Below are positions 1-7,440 of a stretch of 64,000 nt of DNA, piece after piece. The notes beneath the pieces were generated by a model. It saw only the letters and a list, made by a program, of their open reading frames with translations. It made no database searches and was not told the DNA's origin. Numbering within the stretch: the stretch's first letter is position 1; each line of letters starts with the position of its first letter. The stretch is from Oscillospiraceae bacterium (lineage in GTDB: Bacteria > Bacillota > Clostridia > Oscillospirales > Ruminococcaceae), in assembly GCA_017847885.1 (NCBI GenBank), contig JAGAUA010000038.1, forward strand, positions 1-64,000, written 5' to 3'. A program made the position numbers and the translations under genes.

Positions 1-140
1 CACCGCTTTGCGGTGGTTGCGGCGAAGCCGCAGGAAAGCCGTTCAATACTAATTCTGTCAAAACCGCAGGTTTTGACTTGCCGCCTTTTAGGCGGCTCTC
101 CTTATAGACTTTGTCTATAAGGAGATTAAGAATTAGTATT
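1..140. mobile_element. Hairpin-string repeat element (partial, runs off left edge)
   Basis: Five hairpins follow one another in 125 bases: CACCGCTTTGCGGTG, TGCGGCGAAGCCGCA, CAAAACCGCAGGTTTTG, GCCGCCTTTTAGGCGGC, and a longer one around 100-125 (CTCCTTATAGAC/GTCTATAAGGAG). A 12-base inverted repeat, AATACTAATTCT near 44-55 and AGAATTAGTATT at 129-140, brackets the last three. The right end abuts the first readable codons of the broken CDF gene. Bases 1-43 do not read as CDF protein in any frame, so the insertion extends beyond the window. The outer motif ATACTAAT also ends the MITE at 3930-4090, which suggests a related non-autonomous family. Confidence 0.55.
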
Positions 141-539
141 ATCATCGGTAGGCGCACTGATAGGCATAGCAGGCTCAAGAATGGGAATGCCTGTACTTGA
201 CTCTATTGCAAGCCTTGTTATCTGCCTTTTTATTGTGAAAGCAGCGTATGATATTTTCAAGGACGCGGTAGACAAAATGGTAGACCACTCCTGCGACAAG
301 GAGACAGAACAGTCTCTGAGGGAGTGCGTTCTGGCGCAGGAGGGCGTTATGGGTATAGATATGCTCAACACCCGTGTTTTGGAAACAAGATATATGCGGA
401 TATTGAGATAAGCGCCGACGGCAGCAGGACTCTCCGTGAAAGCCATGACATTGCCGAAAAGGTACACAGCGCAATTGAGCAGGATTTTCCCAAGGTGAAG
501 CACATTATGGTCCATGTTAATCCTGCCGATGATACATAA
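139..539 (+). pseudogene. Cation diffusion facilitator (CDF) efflux protein, 3' fragment with frameshift
   Basis: The reading frame from about 139 gives LSSVGALIG and then MGMPVLDSIASLVICL, which resembles the TM5-TM6 region of CDF/FieF-type divalent-metal exporters. It is followed by the cytoplasmic domain as far as NTRV. At the T run 377-380 the frame is lost. One extra T would give NTRVFGNKIYADIEIS and rejoin the downstream frame, which ends HVNPADDT with a stop at 539. That tail, including a HIMVHVNP-like strand, is typical of the CDF C-terminal dimerisation domain. The 5' half, with TM1-4 and the first metal-binding residues, is replaced by the hairpin element at 1-140. Two lesions in 250 bases indicate a dead gene, although the homopolymer indel could be a sequencing error. 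Confidence 0.75.
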
Positions 540-590
540 TATCAGAAACCCAAAACAGGACTTCGTTTATTTTCTTGCCGCAAATGATTA

Positions 591-1070
591 TTAATAATCA
601 CTTTCCGCGTCAAAATCAGCAGGAAGCTCATATTCATACGCTTCAATTTCCCCGTTTTCAATCAGATCCATTATATTTTCAATTGCAAGAAAATTCTTAT
701 CCTCAAAGGGATAGATCAAGGGCTTTTTCAAAATAAACAGCACCGTATCGACTATCAGGAATATAAATCCCGAATAAGCGGATACCAAGAAAACAACGCA
801 GCTTGCAAAAAAGCCTATGATAAGACCGAGCTTTTTAAACGCTTTTTTGAATAAAAACTCTGCGTGAAATAATCCGTGGATAAATCCGCCGCCGAATACC
901 GGTGCAAAAATAATATTGGAAAAGCCCTTCTCTCCGCTTTTCAGCGCATAAATAAACAGCAAAGCGGTCAGTATCCAGCCTATAAACATGGTGACTGTTC
1001 TTACGCCGTTGGTCAGATTATACCTTTTGCGGATAGCTTTGGGCAGATTTTTAACGTCGGACTTTTTCAT
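591..1070 (-). CDS. Small membrane protein of unknown function, probable TetR target
   Basis: About 159 residues, not recognised as a named family. Three or four hydrophobic segments follow a basic N-terminus (MKKSDVKNLPKAIRKRYN): roughly residues 25-42, 50-65 and two between 78 and 112. The C-terminus is acidic and soluble (EAYEYELPADFDAESDY). The start is placed at 1070 because GGAGGT lies about 8 bases before it; the in-frame ATG at 1085 overlaps that ribosome site. It is transcribed in the same direction as the TetR gene upstream (1142-1732) and carries at 1092-1106 a 15-base palindrome almost identical to the one in the TetR promoter. A drug or stress-linked membrane role controlled by that regulator is an inference. 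Confidence 0.7.
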   Translation of the reverse strand: MKKSDVKNLPKAIRKRYNLTNGVRTVTMFIGWILTALLFIYALKSGEKGFSNIIFAPVFGGGFIHGLFHAEFLFKKAFKKLGLIIGFFASCVVFLVSAYSGFIFLIVDTVLFILKKPLIYPFEDKNFLAIENIMDLIENGEIEAYEYELPADFDAESDY

Positions 1071-1091
1071 TTTGATTACCTCCATAAATTA

Positions 1092-1106
1092 AATAACATT
1101 GTTACT
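1092..1106. promoter_or_regulatory. Putative TetR operator, copy 1
   Basis: AATAACATTGTTACT: two 7-base arms around a central T with one mismatch. It lies about 22 bases upstream of the membrane-protein start. The same pattern, AATAACANTGTTAYT, recurs at 1753-1767 in front of the TetR gene, and nowhere else was noticed in the window. Confidence 0.6.
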
Positions 1107-1141
1107 TATTTGTTATTAAAAAAGAGCTTTTCAGCTCGATT

Positions 1142-1732
1142 TTATTTTAAAAGGGACAGAATGCCGTTTTTGTAGACCTTGACCGTTGTTATAAGGCGCT
1201 GTGTTACAATACGGTCGTCCGACTCTTCGGCGATTATTTTAATAATAGAATATACCATTATGTGCGCAAGGCATCTGCTGATATATTCGTCAAACTCCTG
1301 TTGAAGTCCCTTATTTTCGGGCATAGCCTTTTGTGCCATATCTATTATCTGACAGGTGAACTCGTTAGTGATAGCATTGATGTACTCTGCTATTATCGGA
1401 TTGCTCATATTGTTATAAAGGATATGATACAGCTTTCTGTTTGCGGAAAAGAATTTCTGAAATTCATCAAAAACCGTGTAGTCATCATTCAGTATTTTGT
1501 CATAATCTATTGAAATTGAACGAACCACGTTAAATATCGGGCTCATTACATTTGACAGCAGGTTCTCTTTATTATCAAAAAAGCAATAGACAGCACCTGT
1601 GGTAACTCCTGCCCTGCTGCAAATATGGCGTAATGACGCTTTTTCGTATCCGAACTCAAAAAATTCATCGGTAGCGGCAGCCAGTATAGCTTCTTTAGTT
1701 TCCTCGGAAACTGCGCCCTTTCTTTTGGTCAT
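1142..1732 (-). CDS. TetR/AcrR family transcriptional regulator
   Basis: About 196 residues, the usual TetR length. The N-terminal helix-turn-helix reads ETKEAILAAATDEFFEFGYE, then SLRHICSRAGVTTGAVYCFF and DNKENLLSNV, the standard TetR DNA-binding pattern. The C-terminal ligand and dimer domain is all-helical and diverged. The start at 1732 (second ATG) leaves about 8 bases to GGGAG; the ATG at 1738 is too close. It is probably autorepressed through the palindrome at 1753-1767 and probably also controls the membrane-protein gene 72 bases downstream, which has the same palindrome. The ligand cannot be read from sequence. Confidence 0.85.
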   Translation of the reverse strand: MTKRKGAVSEETKEAILAAATDEFFEFGYEKASLRHICSRAGVTTGAVYCFFDNKENLLSNVMSPIFNVVRSISIDYDKILNDDYTVFDEFQKFFSANRKLYHILYNNMSNPIIAEYINAITNEFTCQIIDMAQKAMPENKGLQQEFDEYISRCLAHIMVYSIIKIIAEESDDRIVTQRLITTVKVYKNGILSLLK

Positions 1733-1752
1733 TATCATTGCTCCCTAATTTA

Positions 1753-1767
1753 AATAACACTGTTATT
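1753..1767. promoter_or_regulatory. Putative TetR operator, copy 2 (autoregulatory)
   Basis: AATAACACTGTTATT is a perfect 7+1+7 palindrome about 20 bases upstream of the TetR start codon. It matches the copy at 1092-1106, as expected of a TetR dimer site used for autoregulation. Confidence 0.65.
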
Positions 1768-1844
1768 ATAACACATACAAATTTAAATGTCAAGAGTTTT
1801 TCATTTTTATTTCAATAATTCTTCCTCAAAATAAAAATTTGCTC

Positions 1845-1894
1845 TTGACAAATATGTGAATTGATGATAAAATATTAATCGACAGACAGTCGGT
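1845..1894 (+). promoter_or_regulatory. Sigma-A promoter with TetR operator, second regulator
   Basis: TTGACA (1845-1850) and TAAAAT (1868-1873) are separated by 17 bases. The imperfect palindrome CGACAGACAGTCGGT (1880-1894) covers the expected transcription start. A matching site, CGACAGGCTGACGGT, lies at 2598-2612 in front of the MFS gene, so one regulator probably represses both units. Confidence 0.75.
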
Positions 1895-1925
1895 TTATGG
1901 CTGTGCAGAGAAAGGAACGGTCAAA

Positions 1926-2552
1926 ATGCGAGTAGTAAAAGATGCGGAAGAACGCAGAAACGAGATACTTGACGTGGCGGAAAGGCTTTTCGGAAGCAAA
2001 GGCTTTGACAGCACCAGTACCAACGATATTCTGAATGAAATCGGCATCGCAAGAGGAACGCTTTACTACCATTTTAAGTCGAAAGAGGATATTCTTGACG
2101 CAATGATTGAACGTATGACGGGAAGGCTTATCAAAAAGGCGTCCGAAATCGTGGAGCAAAAGGAGCTGCCTGTTATGCAGCGCTTGACAATGGCAATGCT
2201 TTCGCTGAATGTTGACAATGACTTGGGGCAGGAAATAATGAAGCAGGTACATAAACCGCAGAATGCGCTTATGCACCAAAAAATGCAGAACAGGCTGCTG
2301 ACAGCGGTAAATCCGCTTATCACGGGGCTTATTGAGGAAGGTATAGAGCAGGGTTTGTGTCATACCGATTTTCCTGCGGAAGCAACTGAAATGACCTTGC
2401 TCTATTCTAACATTGCATTTGACGGACTTGCCGAGATCAGCGAGACGGAACGCAGTAAAAAAATAGACGCGTTTATCTATAATACGGAACGTCTTTTGGG
2501 TATGGAAAGAGGAAGTATGCGGCAGGCAATTCTTCCGATTTTTCAAAATTAA
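1926..2552 (+). CDS. TetR/AcrR family transcriptional regulator of the adjacent MFS exporter
   Basis: 208 residues. The N-terminal HTH is textbook: RRNEILDVAERLFGSKGFDS, then TSTNDILNEIGIARGTLYYH and FKSKEDILDAM. The C-terminal domain is helical and resembles the TetR_C group seen with multidrug exporters. The promoter just upstream carries a 15-base operator at 1880-1894, and the sister site at 2598-2612 precedes the MFS gene, so self-repression plus repression of the exporter is the likely circuit. The two TetR genes in this region recognise clearly different palindromes. A hairpin terminator at 2560-2586 separates it from the MFS gene. Confidence 0.88.
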   Translation: MRVVKDAEERRNEILDVAERLFGSKGFDSTSTNDILNEIGIARGTLYYHFKSKEDILDAMIERMTGRLIKKASEIVEQKELPVMQRLTMAMLSLNVDNDLGQEIMKQVHKPQNALMHQKMQNRLLTAVNPLITGLIEEGIEQGLCHTDFPAEATEMTLLYSNIAFDGLAEISETERSKKIDAFIYNTERLLGMERGSMRQAILPIFQN

Positions 2553-2559
2553 ACCAAAT

Positions 2560-2586
2560 AAAGGAACTTTTTGTTCCTTTATATTT
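2560..2586 (+). terminator. Rho-independent terminator after the TetR gene
   Basis: AAAGGAAC, a TTTTT loop and GTTCCTTT form an 8-bp stem, followed by ATATTTT. It sits 8 bases after the TetR stop. Confidence 0.7.
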
Positions 2587-2597
2587 TAGCATTTGAC

Positions 2598-2612
2598 CGA
2601 CAGGCTGACGGT
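2598..2612. promoter_or_regulatory. TetR operator in front of the MFS gene
   Basis: CGACAGGCTGACGGT, extended as GACCG...CGGTC, aligns with 1880-1894 under the shared pattern CGACAGRCWGWCGGT. It lies directly upstream of the AAAGGAGG ribosome site of the MFS gene. Confidence 0.65.
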
Positions 2613-2629
2613 CTAAAGGAGGATATATT

Positions 2630-3865
2630 ATGAGCAACAATAAAAGCAATTTTCCCAAATTTATGCTGCTTTGGGCAGGAGAACTCATTTCTTCAATAGG
2701 CGGCGGACTTACAAGCTTTGGGCTTGGGGTGTATGTTTTTGAGCAGACAGGAAGTGCCGCAAGCATGGCACTTGTTACGCTGCTTGCGTTTCTGCCCACG
2801 CTTCTGCTGAGCGTTCCTGCCGGCGTACTTGCCGACCGCCACGACAGGCGTCTGCTTATGATGATAGGCGACAGCTTCTCTGCGTTGGGTATCCTTTACA
2901 TACTTATCTGCATGATGCACGGCGGAGCTGAGCTTTATCAAATTTGTATCGGCGTATTCATCAGTTCGGCTTTTTCCGCCCTGCTTGAGCCGTCATACCG
3001 TGCTACCGTGACCGACCTGCTTACTAAAGAGGAATACTCAAAGGCAAGCGGAATGGTGAGCATTGCAGGAAGTGCAAGATACCTTATCTCCCCTTTTCTG
3101 GCAGGTGCGCTGCTTGCTGTCAGCGATATAAAACTGCTGCTGATAATTGACATATGCACGTTCTTCCCTACTGTTATCGGTGCAGCTGTGGTGAAGAAAA
3201 AAATTGCTTCCGCAAAAACGGAAACAAGAGAATCATTCTCCGAAAGCTTAAAACAAGGCTGGAAGGCTGTTACGGGCAAACGCGGAATTATCGTCCTTAT
3301 TGCGGTATCGGCGCTTATGACCTGCTTTATGGGAACCTTTCAAACCCTTGCACAGCCGCTCATACTTGATTTTGCAGACAGCGCAACTCTCGGTACAGCC
3401 GAAACGATATGCGCCTGCGGAATGTTGGTTTCGGGCTTGCTGCTCGGTGCAAAGGGAATAAAAAAAGGTTATGTAAAAATCCTCAGCGTCTCGCTTTTTA
3501 TTGCAGGAGCAGGCATGGCAGGCTTCGGAATACTCGAGAACATTTATATCATCTGCATATTCGGTTTTATATTTTTTGCAATGCTTCCTTTTGCAAACAA
3601 CTGTCTTGATTATCTAGTGAGAACGAATATCCCCGACGAGCTTCAAGGGCGTGCATGGGGGCTTATCGGATTTCTCTCGCAAATCGGATATGTTGTGGCA
3701 TATGCCGTTTCGGGTGCGTCGGCGGACGGGATTGCGGCACAGTTTGAAATGAGCGTTGGCAGAGGGGCTGCGGTCATCATTATGATATCGGGCGCACTTT
3801 TATGTTTAAGCGCGGTGTTCCTCTATTCGCTTAAAAGTGTAAGAGCGCTGGAAAGGGTATCTTAG
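2630..3865 (+). CDS. MFS transporter, macrolide-efflux/EntS-like
   Basis: 411 residues with about 12 hydrophobic segments. The loop 2-3 signature GVLADRHDRRLLMMIGD matches the MFS GxxxDRxxRR motif, and the sequence NKSNFPKFMLLWAGELISSI near the N-terminus is typical of the MFS_3/MefA-EntS branch, proton-driven drug or siderophore exporters in the cytoplasmic membrane. AAAGGAGG lies 8 bases before the ATG. Its expression is probably induced when the neighbouring TetR protein releases the operator at 2598-2612. The substrate is unknown. The stop codon is part of a small palindromic repeat relic (3862-3894). Confidence 0.88.
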   Translation: MSNNKSNFPKFMLLWAGELISSIGGGLTSFGLGVYVFEQTGSAASMALVTLLAFLPTLLLSVPAGVLADRHDRRLLMMIGDSFSALGILYILICMMHGGAELYQICIGVFISSAFSALLEPSYRATVTDLLTKEEYSKASGMVSIAGSARYLISPFLAGALLAVSDIKLLLIIDICTFFPTVIGAAVVKKKIASAKTETRESFSESLKQGWKAVTGKRGIIVLIAVSALMTCFMGTFQTLAQPLILDFADSATLGTAETICACGMLVSGLLLGAKGIKKGYVKILSVSLFIAGAGMAGFGILENIYIICIFGFIFFAMLPFANNCLDYLVRTNIPDELQGRAWGLIGFLSQIGYVVAYAVSGASADGIAAQFEMSVGRGAAVIIMISGALLCLSAVFLYSLKSVRALERVS

Positions 3866-3894
3866 GGAACGCGATTTAATCAGCGCTTCCCTAA
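3862..3894. repeat. Solo end or deletion relic of the 245-bp MITE-like family
   Basis: A 33-base palindrome, TTAGGGAA...TTCCCTAA. Its right 25 bases match the right end of the element at 39736-39980 (GATTTAATCAG followed by CTTCC-TAA) at 23 of 25 positions. It looks like the two termini of that family joined after loss of the middle. It contains the MFS stop codon. Confidence 0.5.
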
Positions 3895-3902
3895 CTCCCA
3901 AG

Positions 3903-3929
3903 GCAGAAACTAAGGCTGTTTCCGCTTTT
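3903..3929 (+). terminator. Probable terminator of the MFS gene
   Basis: GCAGAAAC and GTTTCCGC can pair with one mismatch and are followed by TTTT at 3926-3929. It lies 38 bases after the MFS stop and directly before the MITE. Confidence 0.45.
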
Positions 3930-4090
3930 ATACTAATAACCATTTGTTCTATGGATAAAGACGGTGGATAGAATACGACCAATCAAGGAAAATGACCGCA
4001 GACAGGCTGCCGCCTGTCAAGGGAGTTTGACGCAGAGTGGGCGTATTATAGCCGCCGTATTTTATCCATAGGTTAAATGGTTATTAGTAT
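3930..4090. mobile_element. MITE-like element, 161 bp with 30-bp inverted ends
   Basis: The left end (3930-3959, ATACTAATAACCATTT...TATGGATAAA) and right end (4061-4090) are inverted repeats matching at 27 of 30 positions. Inside is a nested stem (AATACG...CGTATT) and an apical hairpin GACAGGC-tgcc-GCCTGTC. No coding capacity. The final base of the element is the first base of the reverse-strand stop codon of the next gene, so the insertion may have trimmed or supplied the end of that gene. It shares the terminal ATACTAAT with the element at 1-140. Confidence 0.75.
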
Positions 4091-5016
4091 TATATATGTA
4101 TTATTTTATAAAGCACGCTTTTTTCAAATTCAAGCGGACGGTTATACCTGAAGAAAACTATTCCGTTAACGGGCGATAATATTTTTGCAATAACGTCCCC
4201 CTCCAAGGGGTCGATTATTTCACACAGCAGGTCACCGATGCGCAGCTCGTCTCCTGCGTGTACATAGCTTTTGCATATTCCTGCCGACGGAGAATGTATC
4301 TGTATCAGTCTGTTTTCGCTGATGATCTCGGTAAGGTATCCGCTGCTCACATTAGCTTTGATTATCCCCCTCCTGACCATAAAACGAACAATGGCATCAA
4401 CAGCTGTTTTGGCGGAGCTTTCGTCAACATTGTCGGTTGCGTTTGTATAAAGCGAAAAAGCTTTTGTGCCCCACACCTGCCAGTTGTAATTGAGGGTGGT
4501 TGTATCATAGGGGCGCGGTGTTCTTACAAAGGCATAGGGCAGACCAAAATCCGTCATTTCCTCATGGCTTGTAAAACCTGTTTCCATAAGCTTAACATGG
4601 GGAAGAAAATCTCCCTGCTGATAAAAGCTTGCCATCTGCACACCGTAGGTATAGCCCTGTATTTCCTTGAAAATCCCGTCGGCAATACGCTGGGTGGTTT
4701 CTCCAAGGTCATAGCCCGGAAACATTCTGTTTATATCGGTGTTGTCCATTGTCCAGAAACGCTTGCCGATATTCATGGAATAATAATTCACACAGGGAAT
4801 TATCATTATTTCCTTTCCGTCGCAGATACAGCCCTCCCGTTCAAGCTCCTTTAATCTGCTTACAAGACGGGAGCAGACGTACATCTGCTGTATCTCGTTT
4901 CCGCGCATTGCCCCAACAACGCACAACGCCTTTTCACCGCTGCCAAACTTAAATCCGACCACGTCCATGGGCTGGCGATACGGTGACTGAATGGAATAAA
5001 GCACCTGTTTACGCAT
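4090..5016 (-). CDS. Degenerate M14 AstE/AspA-type hydrolase paralog (probable pseudoenzyme)
   Basis: 308 residues with the fold of the succinylglutamate desuccinylase/aspartoacylase branch of M14: the conserved DNTDINRMFPGYD stretch (residues 91-103) and a C-terminal beta-barrel-like part. Aligned with the upstream neighbour, the zinc motif GTHGDE has become AMRGNE (His to Arg38), the second zinc His (DIHSS) falls on Ala129, and the catalytic Glu in GTKTLVVE is absent. Hydrolysis is therefore unlikely; a binding or partner role is inferred. The start at ATG 5016, behind GAGGTG, is preferred over a TTG at 5043. It is the last gene of the five-gene operon, 10 bases after the active paralog. 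Its stop touches the MITE. Confidence 0.75.
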   Translation of the reverse strand: MRKQVLYSIQSPYRQPMDVVGFKFGSGEKALCVVGAMRGNEIQQMYVCSRLVSRLKELEREGCICDGKEIMIIPCVNYYSMNIGKRFWTMDNTDINRMFPGYDLGETTQRIADGIFKEIQGYTYGVQMASFYQQGDFLPHVKLMETGFTSHEEMTDFGLPYAFVRTPRPYDTTTLNYNWQVWGTKAFSLYTNATDNVDESSAKTAVDAIVRFMVRRGIIKANVSSGYLTEIISENRLIQIHSPSAGICKSYVHAGDELRIGDLLCEIIDPLEGDVIAKILSPVNGIVFFRYNRPLEFEKSVLYKIIHI

Positions 5017-5026
5017 TGGTCTCACC

Positions 5027-5953
5027 TCACAGTATCCTTGCAATAAGCGAGCCGCCGTAAACTATCGGGAACTCTCTGAGCGTAAAAATTTTTCCGCAGC
5101 ACGGTGCTGTTACCCGCTCTGCCGTTCTTCCCGTTGCAGGGTCTATAACATCTCCGATATGCTCGCCCTTTTCAATATTTACCCAATGCTCCACACAGGG
5201 CACAAAAATACCGTCTGCGCCGCTGTTGACAAATTCCACGCTGCGTTCTCCCGAAACTATCGGCTCGCGGACCTGCTCTGTTTCACCTGACCACATTCCA
5301 AGACTTTTCAGCAGATTAAAAATACCTGCGGTAAGCTGACGGCAGTATTCCTTTGTAATTCTCATTCCCACGCCCATTTCCACAACGAGAGTTTTGGTGC
5401 CTGCCGCGTTAAGGCTGTACGCAAGAGTGCTTTCAAGCACCGTTGCCGCGGAATGTATCCAGATAAAATCGCAGTTGAGCATTTCTGCATAGGGCAGAAG
5501 CTCATCTGCGCTTATTTCGTTGATTCGTATCTGCGGTATTTCTTTAAGATAGATATTGCTTGAGTGGATATCTATACAAATATCCGCACCGCTGATATCA
5601 GAAATAATATCTGCGGCAAGGCTTTCCGCCATAGTGCCGTCGGAAGTCCCGGGGAATATCCTGTTCATATCCAAATCAAAAAGGGGTATTCCTCTTGTAA
5701 TGCTGTCTATGCCAAGAGGATTTAGAGCAGGATATATGTCAACCGTACCGTTTAGCATAGATAAATTTTCGTTTAATATCCTTGCCGTCTCGGCGCAGAC
5801 ATACTGCCCCTCCAGCTCGTCGCCGTGAGTTCCCGTAACGATACATACACGCTTGCCCGACGGGGTATCGCTGCTGCGTCCGGTTATTCTGTTCCTGCGT
5901 ATTTCTACCCTTTCGTTTACGGCAAGACCTGCGCTTGCTATAACCGTTGTCAT
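5027..5953 (-). CDS. M14-family zinc amidohydrolase/carboxypeptidase, AstE/AspA-like
   Basis: 308 residues. The zinc-binding signature GTHGDE (H43, E46), a second His in DIHSS (H130), the substrate-binding stretch LFDLDMNRIFPG (91-102) and a catalytic Glu in LVVEMGVG (E192) are all present, so an active metal-dependent deacylase or peptidase is expected, acting on a small N-acyl or amide-linked substrate in the cytosol. It sits in an operon with a permuted ATP-grasp ligase, alpha-E protein and transglutaminase-like protein; a role in trimming or recycling the product of that amide-forming system is an inference. The real substrate is unknown. The neighbour at 4090-5016 is an inactive-looking paralog. 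Confidence 0.85.
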   Translation of the reverse strand: MTTVIASAGLAVNERVEIRRNRITGRSSDTPSGKRVCIVTGTHGDELEGQYVCAETARILNENLSMLNGTVDIYPALNPLGIDSITRGIPLFDLDMNRIFPGTSDGTMAESLAADIISDISGADICIDIHSSNIYLKEIPQIRINEISADELLPYAEMLNCDFIWIHSAATVLESTLAYSLNAAGTKTLVVEMGVGMRITKEYCRQLTAGIFNLLKSLGMWSGETEQVREPIVSGERSVEFVNSGADGIFVPCVEHWVNIEKGEHIGDVIDPATGRTAERVTAPCCGKIFTLREFPIVYGGSLIARIL

Positions 5954-5969
5954 GCTGAAAACACTCCCT

Positions 5970-6746
5970 TTATATTTCTGTTATACGTGATGAGACTGTC
6001 TGAATGCTGCCTGCATTGCCGATATATATCCCCCGTTCAATGGGACAGTCGGCATAATCCCGTCCGTGGCAAAGCTTAATGTAACGGTCGCCGATAAGTC
6101 GGTTATGAGTGGGGTCTATCCCCGTCCATCTCACCCCGTCATGCACCTCGACCCACGCGTGAGTTTCGCCGAATTCAAAGGCAAGCCCCGAAACGTAACG
6201 GCAGCGTATCCCCTCAATGCGCAAAAGCGACAGCAGGATATGCGCATAATCCTGACACACGCCGCTATGCATTTCCATTGCCTGTTCCGCAGTCGTTTCC
6301 GTTCCGGTCACTCCTCTGATATAGGTCATATGCTCATACAGACTTGCTGAAAGCTCTTCCGCCCGTGAAAGCACGTCCGCAGCGGACGGTTTGTTCCGCT
6401 CATAGAAAGACAGTATCTTCTCACCCGGAAAAGTCAGAGGAGTCTGAAATCCGTAAAAAGCAGCAGCTGCTCCCGAACCTCCGCATGAATTTACTATCTG
6501 CGCCTCGCCGCTTACCTTGAATGAAAAATCCTTGTGCGGCTCGTCCATTCTTCCGCAGATAAGAATATTCCCGAAGCTGTCGCGGCTGCGCCAGACCTCG
6601 CCCAATTTCGGCGATATTTCGCAAACAGGTTCGGATATTGTCTGACGTCCGTCGGAAAACGGCGTGCAGCGCAGAGTAAAGCTGTGTCCCGTTACGCATT
6701 GTGAAAACTCCAGCTTAGTTTCATATTCAAACCGCAGCCGCTTCAA
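5970..6746 (-). CDS. Transglutaminase-like cysteine protein of the ATP-grasp/alpha-E cluster
   Basis: 258 residues, the usual size for the soluble COG1305 type: an N-terminal beta-rich domain (about 1-85) and a transglutaminase core. The triad is visible as Cys164 in GVCQDYAH, His in ETHAWVE and Asp in GIDPTHN. Such proteins cleave or transfer amide bonds and commonly accompany permuted ATP-grasp and alpha-E genes. The start is TTG at 6746, with AGAGGTG placed 7 bases before it; this makes a 20-base overlap with the alpha-E gene and suggests translational coupling. No signal peptide is seen, so a cytosolic location is likely. Confidence 0.85.
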   Translation of the reverse strand: MKRLRFEYETKLEFSQCVTGHSFTLRCTPFSDGRQTISEPVCEISPKLGEVWRSRDSFGNILICGRMDEPHKDFSFKVSGEAQIVNSCGGSGAAAAFYGFQTPLTFPGEKILSFYERNKPSAADVLSRAEELSASLYEHMTYIRGVTGTETTAEQAMEMHSGVCQDYAHILLSLLRIEGIRCRYVSGLAFEFGETHAWVEVHDGVRWTGIDPTHNRLIGDRYIKLCHGRDYADCPIERGIYIGNAGSIQTVSSRITEI

Positions 6747-7440
6747 AGAAGTTCACCTCTATAAGATTTTCTATGTTCTCCAATACCAGACTGCGGTTGC
6801 CGATAAGGTCAATGCGGCTGTCTGCCACATATTTCAGCGCTTCAAAGGTTACGCTGTTTACAATACCTGCGTCCGAATCAACAAATTCCGAAACGTGCTT
6901 TATGAGATTGTCAAGCTGTGTAAATACTTCCTCTGAGGGATAACCCAGACGAAGATACATATCAGCACGCTCCACGGATTTTCCAAGATGAATTATACGA
7001 AGGGCGTCCATGTTTGTCATATTGCTGTCCACGCTGCCCCAAAACGCGTATATCGCGTCACGGACAGGCAGCATATCGTAACGTATCTTTGTTGTTCCCT
7101 CGCAGGCCTTGAACCTGTCCATAGCCATTTGCAGATATGACAGAGACGGCGTTTTTATCTCCTCTCTGAGGACTATGCCGTTTCCCAAAGCTCTGTCAAG
7201 ATTTGAGATTATGGAGTTCGGGTCGGACAGGTCGAAAACATATCTTTTGAAAAAGTCCTCCGAATTTTCGTAAATATCGGGAACGTTAATATCTGCAAGA
7301 TATTTTTCATACGCAGCCTGTCCTCCCTCGATAAATCTGTCGGCATATTTAAAAAAGCTGTTCAGCGTTGTAAAAACTTTTTCAACATATCTTCCCAGCC
7401 AAAAAAGATTGTTGATATTTATTCCGGTAATAGCACCCAT
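6727..7440 (-). CDS. Alpha-E domain protein (DUF403)
   Basis: 237 residues, almost all helical. The opening NNLFWLGRYVEKVFTTLNSF corresponds to the characteristic alpha-E start (LFWLGRYxER), and later helices carry SVERADMYLRLGYP. The family is usually around 300 residues, so this is a short version. Alpha-E proteins are nearly always found next to circularly permuted ATP-grasp ligases and transglutaminase-like proteins and are thought to assist them in making or modifying a peptide; no enzymatic activity has been assigned from sequence. It overlaps the ATP-grasp gene by 22 bases and the transglutaminase gene by 20. Confidence 0.85.
   Translation of the reverse strand: MGAITGININNLFWLGRYVEKVFTTLNSFFKYADRFIEGGQAAYEKYLADINVPDIYENSEDFFKRYVFDLSDPNSIISNLDRALGNGIVLREEIKTPSLSYLQMAMDRFKACEGTTKIRYDMLPVRDAIYAFWGSVDSNMTNMDALRIIHLGKSVERADMYLRLGYPSEEVFTQLDNLIKHVSEFVDSDAGIVNSVTFEALKYVADSRIDLIGNRSLVLENIENLIEVNFFEAAAV

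Noticed and set aside
4258-4854. Plus-strand frame opposite the degenerate M14 gene
   Set aside because: Considered because the M14 gene is degenerate, but the translation shows no domain and no ribosome site, and the minus frame keeps M14 family blocks.
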